From Saccoglossus kowalevskii (lineage: Eukaryota; Hemichordata; Enteropneusta; Harrimaniidae): DNA of 12,398 bases. Position 1 is the first letter of the stretch. Every line of letters starts with the position of its first letter. Of the stretch, positions 1 to 7,172 are shown piece by piece. The position numbers were made by a program, and so were the translations under genes. Under the pieces are notes generated by a model, which saw only the letters and a program-made list of their open reading frames with translations, did not search any database and had not been told where the DNA came from. The stretch covers positions 49,424 to 61,821 of the forward strand of contig NW_003120422.1 in NCBI RefSeq assembly GCF_000003605.2, given 5' to 3'.

Positions 1-95
1 CAGTGGGCTGATGCCTTCAGTGTAGCTTTTGCATCTTCCGACATAGAAATCATCTGAATCTTCTTTCTACCTCTCTTTCTTTTCACACCACGCAT
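1..95 (-). CDS. Partial N-terminal exon, unidentified basic protein
   Basis: The minus strand is open from an ATG at 93-95 to the window edge. It encodes 32 residues starting MRGVKRKRGRKK, followed by a second possible start (ISMSEDAKATLKASAHW). The Lys/Arg-rich first 12 residues resemble a nuclear-localisation or nucleic-acid-binding tail; the rest looks like the start of an amphipathic helix. The frame stays open for about 50 bases upstream of the ATG before an in-frame TAG near 151, so this ATG is the most upstream start but its Kozak context is not strong. The protein continues beyond base 1 and I do not recognise the family. Codon composition looks protein-like, but the fragment is too short for proof; it could be a chance opening or an internal exon. 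Confidence 0.35.
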   Translation of the reverse strand, partial: MRGVKRKRGRKKIQMISMSEDAKATLKASAH

Positions 96-139
96 AATGT
101 AATGATAAAAATTAAGAAAAAACGCTGAGGAAATATAAT

Positions 140-380
140 GTTTGGTTTGCTAGCGAGCGAGAACTGATTTGAGAATAATTGCACATGCGCGTGAATTGAA
201 TGAACTATGACCCGTACAATCTCGATTTGCATATTGTCAATCAAGGTCTTGTTATTTGGTTACTCATGCAAATTAGGCAATTGGACATAAACATTGCCAC
301 GTGTGAGTGTTTTTTTATTCTTAACCAGAAAATAAACAGCAATTTTAACGGTGTTCCAATAAGAATTCATTGGTCAAATT
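140..380 (-). promoter_or_regulatory. Promoter-like motif cluster upstream of left-edge ORF
   Basis: Several known motifs cluster upstream of the minus-strand ORF at the left edge. TGCACATGCGCG at 180-191 matches the NRF1 palindrome at 11 of 12 positions. An octamer ATGCAAAT lies at 266-273, a palindromic E-box CACGTG at 298-303, and minus-strand CCAAT boxes near 283 and 370. No TATA box sits at the right distance. Each motif is short and could occur by chance; the combination and position are the only support. Promoter function is inference. Confidence 0.22.
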
Positions 381-403
381 TTCACAGAATGTTCTTTAGA
401 TAA

Positions 404-1545
404 AAATCTATATAAAAAACGAAAAAAACTATTTTTGATTGAAATTCACAAATAAAGTGCATCTCTACCTTAATTACATGTATAATTGTTAGGCAATTCA
501 CATTTCATAATATCGTTAAAATCAGTGTCGGAAACACTTCGGGACAGAAGGATGTTGTGAGGGCATAGTCCGAAACAACTTCCCGATGCCCCATTGTGTT
601 AACTACTTTTACACAGGTTGCTAAGTACTAAGGAGGCCAACATCCTCCCTCCTTCCTTCCCTCATCGACAAATAATTGTCCAATATTCACCATATGTCGA
701 CTCAGAACCACTCAGAAGTCATGCGCACAACTTTTTCACGACTTCCCTGCTTGAAATATTTCCACCATATGAACCTTCGGGCCAACTGCTTTACGGTTTT
801 CATCGGGAAATATGGGCAGCTCCACTGCGGATTAATGAAGAAAATAACCACTTGTAACTCCTTGTTAGGGTAAATACGTGATCCATTGTCGATACCAGTC
901 GATTTACCAGTCACTACTCGTAACTCCTACCTGTGGCAACCATATTATCTAAATTTGAAAAAAAAAATAAAAAAACTGCGTAATACAATGTTGATTACAT
1001 TTCATCTGAGTATGTGTGTGTGCTTCATTCACGAAGGTATCAGATCAGGATAAAATGTTTTAGAACTCGTGGTAAAAATGTGGTTCCAGGCAGTAACAAT
1101 TATTTTAATACCGCACAAAAACCTGGCTTTTCCTCTTAAAAACACAACAAATCACTTACACATGATTTAGTTTTAAACTGTTGAAAAATATGCCAAGGCA
1201 ACACATTTGGCACTCAGAAGCTTGAACTGACATACATCCGTTTACCTGCTACTGATATAAAATGGCAGGAAATTAGGATAAACTACAATAGAAATGGACA
1301 AATATACGTTAAGCAGTCGATTTCTATTACTTCCGGTAAGTCTTTCCGGAATGTACTTCTGATCTATTGACAATGTATAATTCGAGATTATGAAAATACA
1401 GTGATAATATAATTTATTTATAGACTGAATAGAGCACACTCGACTGATTAGAATCGTGGTGTGTATGAATGTAGTGACAACATTACTAACAGTAGTATAT
1501 CAGATATTTGACTGGGACTATACGACCTTCGCTGCGTGTAGCTGG
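404..1545. other. Intergenic, no recognisable gene
   Basis: No open frame here has protein-like composition; the openings between 618 and 914 overlap on both strands and resemble no family I know. Visible minor structure: a possible stem GGGCAT (561-566) with ATGCCC (586-591), a short hairpin GGAGG (632-636) with CCTCC (644-648) leading into a pyrimidine tract (643-663), and an A-rich run near 957-976. Nothing ties these to a function. Confidence 0.6.
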
Positions 1546-2813
1546 AAGCCATTTAGATTCAAGTGTTGTGTGAAGCAATAGCCGATCACTAAATAATATA
1601 TACCATATATGAATTAGATGAACTCTATTTATGCAAATGTCAGCGGTTGTTATATGCATTAAACACAGACAAATCGCTGCCGGGAAATCCATTGCAAGAA
1701 TACAGTTAAATCGGCAAACTTCCGATGTCAGCTGAAACGGCAACACAATACAATGTTAATATTTACAAAGACATTTGAGTCGTTATCAGTTTGCTCAGTG
1801 CAGCCAAATACAATATTGGTTTATGCTGATGTCATTTGAAGTTGACGTTGCCAATGATAACATTACGTTGAATTCTCATCCAACATTGAGCACATACCTA
1901 AAATGAATTTTATATCGGCGGAAAGTACACCATTATACCGCATGTGCACGAAAGTACTCACATTATTCTGTGCTTAGACAAAACAAATATTATCTCAAAC
2001 TCAATATTCAATTTATATGTATAACTTGAATGAGTAAATGTTACAATGAAATAAAGTTTACCTATTCTTTCTCAGCCTTGAACTATAACAAGTAATGTTT
2101 AATATACCAGTGTGTATTTTCATTTGACCAAAAGAATCAGCATTATATCACGATTGTACAAACGAAATTCAGATGTCCGAGACTGTTGCCTTTGGAGCTC
2201 CGAAATCATGCTGTCTACCAAACTTTTAGCGTTATTTGTTACCCCGAACAAGTAAAATATAAAGTGGTAACAGTTTGTTGTCAACGTTGATAATAATTCG
2301 TGAGTTTGAACTTCGATCTATAAGGCGTTGTTATTTTTGACTTCAGGACAAATAATTCGACTTAATGACTATTGCAGTCAGATCAAAGTAAAACCCACCT
2401 CGCAAACTAGTCCGTGGCTTGAAGACATTTTGATTCAAGTGTTGTGCAAAACTATTGCCAATCAATGAAGTGTGATTGAAGTAAATCTAACTGTGAATTA
2501 GATGAATTGTATCTATGCAAATGTCAACCGTCGTAATATGCATTCAACATGGAGCCAACCGCTGATGGGAAAGCCATTAGAAAACATGTTCGAACGTTCT
2601 CAATGCATCATATATCATATGTATGTATTCGTAAGGTTTGAAATACTCTTTGCTCATTGGTCAATTGGCGATTAAATAATTACTATTTACATTAATGTAT
2701 GACAAGTTATTATTGTGCTCGTGACGTATATTAGTATCAATATACATTTACTCAAAACCAAGATCAAAGCTTACGTGCGTAATTTGTCTTGTCTAGTTTC
2801 AATAAAGTTGCAT
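1546..2813. repeat. Diverged long repeat, block A (tandem period ~0.88 kb)
   Basis: This block is homologous to 9600-12206 in the same orientation. Matching anchors include AAATCGCTGC at 1671-1680 and 9630-9639; a 22-bp identity at 1830-1851 and 9784-9805; the stretch around 2359-2420 with 10369-10430; and the end anchor TTCAATAAAGTT near 2798-2809 and 12191-12202. Block A is also tandem within itself. GATTCAAGTGTTGTG occurs at 1556-1570 and 2432-2446, and GAATTAGATG followed by an octamer ATGCAAAT occurs at 1611 and again at 2495, a period of 876-884 bases. The second unit is truncated after about 2583 and joined to a distinct tail (2584-2813). Copies are diverged by substitutions and small indels, so the family is old. 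No coding capacity, terminal inverted repeats or LTR hallmarks are visible. Confidence 0.8.
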
Positions 2814-3531
2814 ACGTAATTTATATTATATACAGAATATTTCCGACTAATTATTGTGATCAATAAACACATCCTGAAATATTGCACTGCGCTGAAGTTC
2901 ATCTGATTATGAATTCAAACATAATTTTTATTGTTGTGATCGATTAGGTTTATTTTTTGTATTTTTGAATAGATTTCATAAAGTATTGTGATATATTATT
3001 TGACGCAATAACGAACTCATCGCATCTATCCACATTACACATCGATTACAGTACCATGTTACCCGCAGAGGCATTGTTAAGTAATCACCTCCACCGTACA
3101 AATAACCCAACATGATAATTTATAATAAATGAAAGAGTTTTTTTTTTAATATTTTTTGTGCCAGGCGACAGTTTCGGACATTGAATGTCACTGTTGTCTC
3201 TCCTAACTTTTCTTTGTATGTGAAAATCGCAAGTGCTAGTGCTGTGCATTTTGCCACAGAAATCATTTTCTGTTTGGGACTACATGACATAGCTGTGCGA
3301 CCAACTACATATCAAATGGCAATTTAATGCGCTATCCTGGTGTGAACCAGGCTCGGTCGAACACAAGCACCTGCGGACCTTAACCAAGGTTCCCTCAAAG
3401 TCACTTCATTTATACCATAATTCGACTTGTGACCTTGTGTAATACAGAGTCAGTTAGTTAGTCAGTACGTGTGAGTGAAGCGCGGAAAAGGAAAACTCTC
3501 TGAATCGGAATCATCATTGTATCATCGTAAT
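2814..3531. other. Non-coding; possible LINE 5' UTR at its right end
   Basis: No gene is seen. A T-rich run lies near 3137-3160. Two small perfect hairpins occur close together: CCTGG (3336-3340) with CCAGG (3347-3351) around a 6-base loop, and ACCTT (3377-3381) with AAGGT (3386-3390) around AACC. A short (AGTT)n stretch, CAGTTAGTTAGTCAGT, lies at 3451-3466. Just upstream of the ORF1 ATG, GC and CpG content rises (3466-3495). The 5' boundary of the retroelement cannot be placed, but the right part of this stretch is probably its 5' UTR. Confidence 0.4.
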
Positions 3532-4367
3532 ATGAAGTGTAATGAATGTAGAAATGACGATCCAAGATCAGTTAACTTGAGCAAAACTGATTATCCACTA
3601 TGTGTATCTTGCAATTAGCGTAGATTCGGTGCCCCTTCGGTAAATACCGCACCCATGGCGTTCGCCATTGTTACCAATAGCATCGGAACTACCACTGCAG
3701 ATGGCCACGCAGACGATACACCACCAGTACCCCCAGTTATAATTAATGCTCTATTAAAGGATCTAGAAGCTTTTAGAAACATATTTGTGAAACAGAACAA
3801 ATATACTAGATTTGGAAAGCAGAACACGTAGTCTTGAATCCAAGATTAGTTCTAATGATGGCTGTATAGAAAATGCACCACCTGGTATTTCCAAAGAGCA
3901 CTGTGAAGTCACTCATTCTCTATCGCAAGCTCTGTCACATGAATCTGAATCAGATCGGCTTAATTCAATTATTATTGGAGACTCACTTCTCCGAGATATT
4001 GATTTAAGTAGATTACACAAAACCGAAGTTATTGCCATGTCATGGGCGCTTTTCCCGGATGTTTCAAGGTTTATTGACAACAAGTCAGAATTGATTGCAA
4101 AGAGCGACTCGGTTATCATTCATTGTGGAACCATTGATGTTCAAAATTTTATTTTTGAGCATTAAATCGTTAACGAATGCACATCTTCTGTTAACAAAGT
4201 TAAAGCTATTAATCCAGCAACCAAGATTTTTATTTCAAGTGTGTGTCCAAGAGACGACTATTTGCATGCAGCTGTGAATTCTTTAAACCGATCACTTCGA
4301 CTCGTGGTGGAAAACAATGGTGCTTCTTTCATTGACAATGACACAATATTACGCAACAACGCTGGTA

Positions 4368-4385
4368 AGAATGGAGATAGGACCG
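4368..4385 (+). repeat. Left terminal inverted repeat of nested element
   Basis: AGAATGGAGATAGGACCG matches the inverted sequence at the right end at 17 of 18 aligned bases, the mismatch being the second base. Read inward, both ends contain ATG followed by codons for E-I-G-P. Beyond these 18 bases the two ends do not match. Confidence 0.75.
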
Positions 4386-4450
4386 AAAGTTAATCCCGTG
4401 AACGTCTTTTGTTCTCCTATTGTCTAAGCTCTGCCATTGAACACGGCGTT

Positions 4451-4464
4451 CATCGCCGGCGATG
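4451..4464. repeat. Perfect 14-bp CpG-rich palindrome
   Basis: CATCGCCGGCGATG is its own reverse complement and contains three CpG steps, unusual in this A+T-rich window. It lies about 80 bases inside the left end of the nested element and could be a protein-binding site or subterminal transposase site; the sequence alone does not say which. Confidence 0.45.
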
Positions 4465-4528
4465 TCCATAGTTCGACACGCCCACTGACCCTTTCATGCA
4501 GCTGTCACTCTAAAACCTTGCGCAGTCG

Positions 4529-4875
4529 ATGCTAAAGGTCAGTACGCTTGCGCAGTTGATTGTTTTCAATACAGGACATCGAGCTCTAAAAGTTGGTACC
4601 AGAAACTTGAAAATCGAACGATTCTTTGGTAAGTTATGAAAGTGTTTGCTGCATTTTGACGACCCCAAACCTTCACAATTGTAACCCGTTCTTGCTACTT
4701 GAAGATAAAATCTCCTAGTGAATATTTTAACTGTAAATAATGCTCTGAATGTGTTCTTGCAGATAGTGTATTTTTTATACACGTTGAAACATGGCCAAAT
4801 TGTCAGTGTCGCTTTGTTTCCGCCATATGTTATAGTTATTTTTATATCTGTTTATCGCCATTAAGAAGCGTGTAA
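4529..4875 (+). CDS. Candidate small spliced ORF in left half of nested element
   Basis: An ATG at 4529-4531 opens 33 codons (MLKVSTLAQLIVFNTG then HRALKVGTRN) to a strong donor, G|GTAAGT at 4628/4629. A typical acceptor, GTTCTTGCAG ending at 4762, with a plausible branch region (TTTTAACT), would define a 134-base intron. Joining 4529-4628 to 4763-4875 gives one frame of 70 codons ending in TAA. The first exon is protein-like; the second is rich in Phe, Tyr and Cys and looks less convincing, so the splice signals may be real while the exon 2 translation is not. Two exact copies of CTTGCGCAGT (4517-4526 and 4547-4556) surround the start region and might be promoter elements. I recognise no domain. 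A minus-strand opening over the same bases (4510-4782) has no ATG start and is less likely. Confidence 0.22.
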
Positions 4876-4904
4876 AAGGGCCAGCTTACGCTGGAAACCT
4901 ACAC
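4870..4904. other. Nested hairpin followed by T5
   Basis: Three stems nest in 35 bases: GTGTA (4870-4874) with TACAC (4900-4904), GG (4878-4879) with CC (4898-4899), and CCAGC (4881-4885) with GCTGG (4890-4894) closing a TTAC loop. AAA bulges lie on both sides, and TTTTT follows at once on the plus strand. No RNA family fits. It could be a structured RNA 3' end or the 3' UTR structure of the convergent PHD transcript. Confidence 0.35.
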
Positions 4905-5002
4905 TTTTTATGAATTCGATTTAGGAGGAGCCCCTTATTTCCTTGTAATTCTGTTTAGCTCAATTTAAAGCCGGGACCCTGGTCGTTCTGAAAGTGTAAA
5001 TG

Positions 5003-5491
5003 TTAATCCTTTTCGTTCGTTCGCATATCTTCTGTTTCGAGTGTTGTGGTGGCATTATTCTTCATTATTGATTCACCTATAACTCCATGACCATTGGCAG
5101 TGCTATAATTTCCATTTCCTTTCGAAAAAAAAACGATTCAGGATAAGTCGAATAACATTTTAAAAAATATAGCTGAAATCTACAAAGCTATAATTAGAGG
5201 TCACTCTAATAAAGTATGTTCATATGTACCTGAACAAATTCTACAGAACCAGTCACCTTTCGGAACAGCTGATGCTTCTAAACCCAAACACTTGTAATGA
5301 AACCATACGACGCCACAGTTTCCTCCATTACACATAACCATTTCGCCAGTTTCTTTACCAGAACAATAGCAGTAATGATCTTCATCTAAAACTTCTTCCT
5401 CTAAATTTGCGATATCATCTGTAATTACTTTGTTTTCGAAAGAAATATCCCCAGAAAAATCGCGCGTGTCGGACTGCACGGAGAACGCCAT
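5003..5491 (-). CDS. Small PHD-finger protein, two exons, inside nested element
   Basis: Predicted CDS is 5230-5491 joined to 5003-5118 on the minus strand, 125 codons. Exon 1 starts at ATG 5489-5491 in a strong context (AACATGGCG), has an acidic N-terminal region (residues ~10-38), then a C4HC3 PHD finger: ligands C41, C43, C54, C59, H65, C68, C83, C86. The spacing is of the ING type, with Y40, M51 and W63 where ING fingers form the cage for trimethylated H3K4; the residue after C54 is Asn instead of the usual Asp. The exon ends at a CAG|GTACAT donor (5230/5229). A T-rich tract followed by AAAG gives an acceptor at 5119-5120. The 111-base intron is phase-matched and exon 2 adds 37 residues to TAA at 5003-5005. 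Exon 2 is an inference and shows no domain; unspliced, the frame ends at 5201. The frame is also open upstream to an ATG at 5687-5689. No AATAAA signal was found downstream. Confidence 0.68.
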
Positions 5492-5640
5492 GTTGTTTAC
5501 ATACGCACCGGTTGCGTTTACGGAAATTACCGATCTCGCACGAATACGACCAAAGCCACCTAATATGTATTCGAGAGAATTAAATCCACGTAATCCTAAT
5601 ACGCTACGCTGCAGCTGGGACTGATAATTACAGTGCAAAT
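5480..5640 (-). promoter_or_regulatory. CpG-rich promoter-like region with TISU/YY1-type start
   Basis: The start codon context on the minus strand, CAACATGGCGTT, matches the TISU consensus (SAASATGGCGGC) at 10 of 12 positions and contains the YY1 core AANATGGCG. TISU elements are known to direct both transcription and initiation on very short 5' UTRs in TATA-less genes. The surrounding sequence has many CpG steps, including CGCGCG at 5461-5466, against an A+T-rich, CpG-poor background. No TATA box is evident. Promoter activity is inferred. Confidence 0.4.
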
Positions 5641-5674
5641 AGCGGCGATACACGTTGAAACAATATGTCAAAGA

Positions 5675-5691
5675 CGGTCCTATCTCCATTT
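5675..5691 (-). repeat. Right terminal inverted repeat of nested element
   Basis: Plus-strand CGGTCCTATCTCCATTT is the reverse complement of the left-end sequence apart from one base and a one-base length difference. The flanking TA at 5692-5693 could be the target-site duplication partner of 4366-4367. The most upstream in-frame ATG of the PHD reading frame (5687-5689) lies within this repeat. Confidence 0.75.
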
Positions 5692-6053
5692 TATATTACC
5701 TCCATGCTTATACAGTGACAAGGTTCATTTGAATGCCCGGGGTACAGGCAGATTGGTGGGAAATTTTAACACCATGTATCCTATCACTCGATCCATCCAG
5801 TTTTCAAACCGTCGTAATAGCGCTCATCGTAGAAGTATCCATGGGAATAATTTGAATCTTAATATCCACTCTAGTAGCAGACAACGTGTTACGTGCTACG
5901 TGGTAGTATTAGGCAGCAGCACAACAGTAGTGATGTAAGGTGTTACAATTGCGGTGAGACAAGTCACACAGTTCGCGTATGTCGCCATGTAACAGGTATT
6001 CGATGCTGGAGTTGGGGAAAACAGGTCACAAGCAAAAATACTGTAATTTTTAG

Positions 6054-7120
6054 GTACCCGGCCAGGATGAGACGGCCGTTTCTAGCTACTCCAGTTGTAG
6101 TGTTTCGGACATATGCAATCTCGTGAATAATTTAAACCTCCAGAATGGTCTGAGGCTTGGGTTTATTAATATTAACCATTTATCTAACACAATTGACGAG
6201 CTTAATTTGATACTTACTGCTGATTGTAAAAAACAAGTCGACTTTTTTTGGTATGTGAAACCTTCTTAATTCGTCTTACCATGACAGTGAGTTTCATATT
6301 AATTGTTTCAATTTAATCAGGCGGGACCATCCAAATGTGAAACTCTGACCTTGTTTTCAGTCGTAGAATTAACCTAGAGAACAATTTTCGTGAAATTATG
6401 TGGATTGAATTAACTCCACCCAGTTGTAGGTCTATTTTACTTGGTTGCGTTTATAGGCATCCAGGTACTGTTCATAACACAGATGTGCTGTTAGCTCATA
6501 ACATTGAAAAAAGCTTACCTAGAAGGAAAAGAAATGTATATTTTTGGTGACTTTAATTATGATGTTCTATCTAATTGTACTCACTACTTGTTTAATTGCT
6601 TAGTTGATTTGGCCCTTTCTCAAATTATTATTGGTGTTACGAGGCCTGCGTCCGGTAAATATATGGATATTTCGAACTACAACCCTATATTCATGGTTCG
6701 TAAACTCCGTTCCTTCTCTAAATCAAACAACCATGTTTCTATTCGCTATAGAAATTTCAAAGTGTTCGTTGAGTCTCTAATTTTGGCTGACATTCTGAAC
6801 ACGCCTCTACTTTCCGTACACAATATTACTGATACTAATTTAGCATTTGAGACATCTCATTCTATTTTTAATAATATTTGTGATTCGCATGCACCATTTG
6901 TTTGTAGACGTGTGAACAAATTAAGACAGCCAGGATGGCTGAATACGGACATTCTATCTAAAATTAGAGAAAGAGACAATCTTCGGAGGTGTGCAAGTAC
7001 TTTGAGTGATGTTATTGTCCTAAACCAATATAGAGCCAAACGTAATTTGGTAGTTAATTTAATCAAAGCTGCTAAGAAAAACCATTATATTCAACTTATC
7101 AAAATCAATAGCTTCAACAG
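6054..7120 (+). pseudogene. LINE ORF2 remnant: EEP endonuclease, reverse transcriptase lost
   Basis: ORF2 opens directly after the ORF1 TAG in the same frame and encodes the N-terminal endonuclease that nicks target DNA. Recognisable blocks in order: LRLGFINI near 6150-6173; the CET/F block around 6253-6266, with the catalytic Glu, in a shifted frame; a segment with CVYRHPG (frame 2, 6362 to about 6508); and, after a shift at the A-run near 6508, YIFGDFNYDVL. The catalytic SDH motif reads SNYNP, and it follows the TRPASGKYMDI segment so closely that roughly 30 residues of the domain (including the usual DHI segment) appear deleted. After this a long intact linker follows (RNFKVF ... SHAPFVCRRVNKLRQPGW ... 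NLIKAAKKNHY), typical of the stretch before the reverse transcriptase. Coding ends at about 7120 in a microsatellite. At least three frameshifts and the missing reverse transcriptase make it non-functional. Confidence 0.85.
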
Positions 7121-7122
7121 TG

Positions 7123-7172
7123 CCGACCGACCGACCGACCGACCGACCGACTGACCGACCGACTGACTAAAC

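Larger units (their letters stand above)
4777..5662 (+). repeat. 15-bp direct repeat pair within nested element
   Basis: ATACACGTTGAAACA occurs at 4777-4791 and again at 5648-5662, in direct orientation. The second copy lies about 12 bases inside the right terminal repeat. Only the two ends of this span are the repeat. It may mark an internal rearrangement or a repeated binding site. Confidence 0.5.
4368..5691. mobile_element. Nested TIR-bounded insertion carrying a PHD-finger gene
   Basis: This segment splits LINE ORF1 between esterase blocks. Its ends are inverted copies of one sequence: AGAATGGAGATAGGACCG at 4368-4385 and the reverse complement of AAATGGAGATAGGACCG at 5675-5691. TA flanks both sides (4366-4367 and 5692-5693), but this requires a one-base length difference between the terminal repeats, so the target-site duplication is probable rather than certain. 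Insert plus one TA is 1326 bases, a multiple of three, and the ORF1 esterase reads in the same frame on both sides. Inside are a minus-strand PHD-finger gene and a left part with CpG-rich sequence and plus-strand splice signals. No transposase is visible, so it may be a non-autonomous DNA transposon with captured host exons, or a fragment of an unfamiliar two-gene element. Confidence 0.72.
3532..6053 (+). pseudogene. LINE ORF1 remnant: C4 motif, coiled coil, SGNH esterase, CCHC
   Basis: ORF1 is the RNA-binding/accessory protein of the element. The start ATG at 3532 gives a 28-residue Cys-rich segment (C3, C6, C24, C27), like a reduced PHD or zinc finger, ended by TAG at 3616-3618. The same frame then reads on through a Pro-rich stretch to a helical segment (LLKDLEAFRNIFVKQNK). 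A one-base shift near 3797-3803 moves to the frame carrying the rest of the coiled coil (LESRTRSLESKISS). Esterase block I (GDS) is at 3977-3985. The block III motif, normally GTND, reads GTID at 4127-4138. TAA at 4163-4165 interrupts a frame that then continues to 4367. After the nested insertion the frame resumes at 5694 with the Asp/His block (D 5717-5719, H 5726-5728). A shift near 5880-5893 leads to a complete CCHC knuckle (5941-5982). The second knuckle (6004-6044) has Cys changed to Trp and one base missing; ORF1 ends at TAG 6051-6053. Confidence 0.85.
3532..7120 (+). mobile_element. Degenerate CR1-like non-LTR retrotransposon (LINE)
   Basis: Two consecutive plus-strand protein remnants define the element. 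ORF1 has a Cys-rich N-terminus, coiled coil, SGNH esterase blocks and CCHC knuckles. ORF2 begins with an apurinic-like endonuclease (EEP) domain with a GDFN motif and continues into the conserved linker before the reverse transcriptase. An ORF1 combining PHD-like and esterase modules is established for CR1-superfamily elements; the exact clade cannot be set without the reverse transcriptase, which is missing. The element carries several stops and frameshifts, a deletion in the endonuclease, and a later 1.32-kb insertion (4368-5691). It stops abruptly at about 7120, where a tetranucleotide microsatellite begins. It is dead as an autonomous element. Confidence 0.88.

Noticed and set aside
618-914. 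Overlapping open frames on both strands
   Set aside because: Composition resembles chance opening, no domain is recognisable, and the plus frames have no convincing start context.
1486-1746. Minus-strand 86-codon opening
   Set aside because: It lies across the diverged repeat, and the homologous positions in block B do not keep it open.
3336-3390. Hairpins with a GGTCGAAC stretch as a tRNA-derived SINE
   Set aside because: No A box/B box pair with proper spacing and no cloverleaf could be drawn.
3615-4119. Minus-strand openings opposite LINE ORF1
   Set aside because: They are shadows of the plus-strand ORF1 frames.
4510-4782. Minus-strand 90-codon opening with a THAP-like Cys/His look
   Set aside because: It has no ATG start, the Cys/His spacing does not fit THAP, and good plus-strand splice signals occupy the same bases.
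5143-5214. Plus-strand 24-codon segment between AG and GTATGT resembling an exon
   Set aside because: It lies over the intron of the PHD gene and the acceptor has a poor pyrimidine tract; no partner exon was found.
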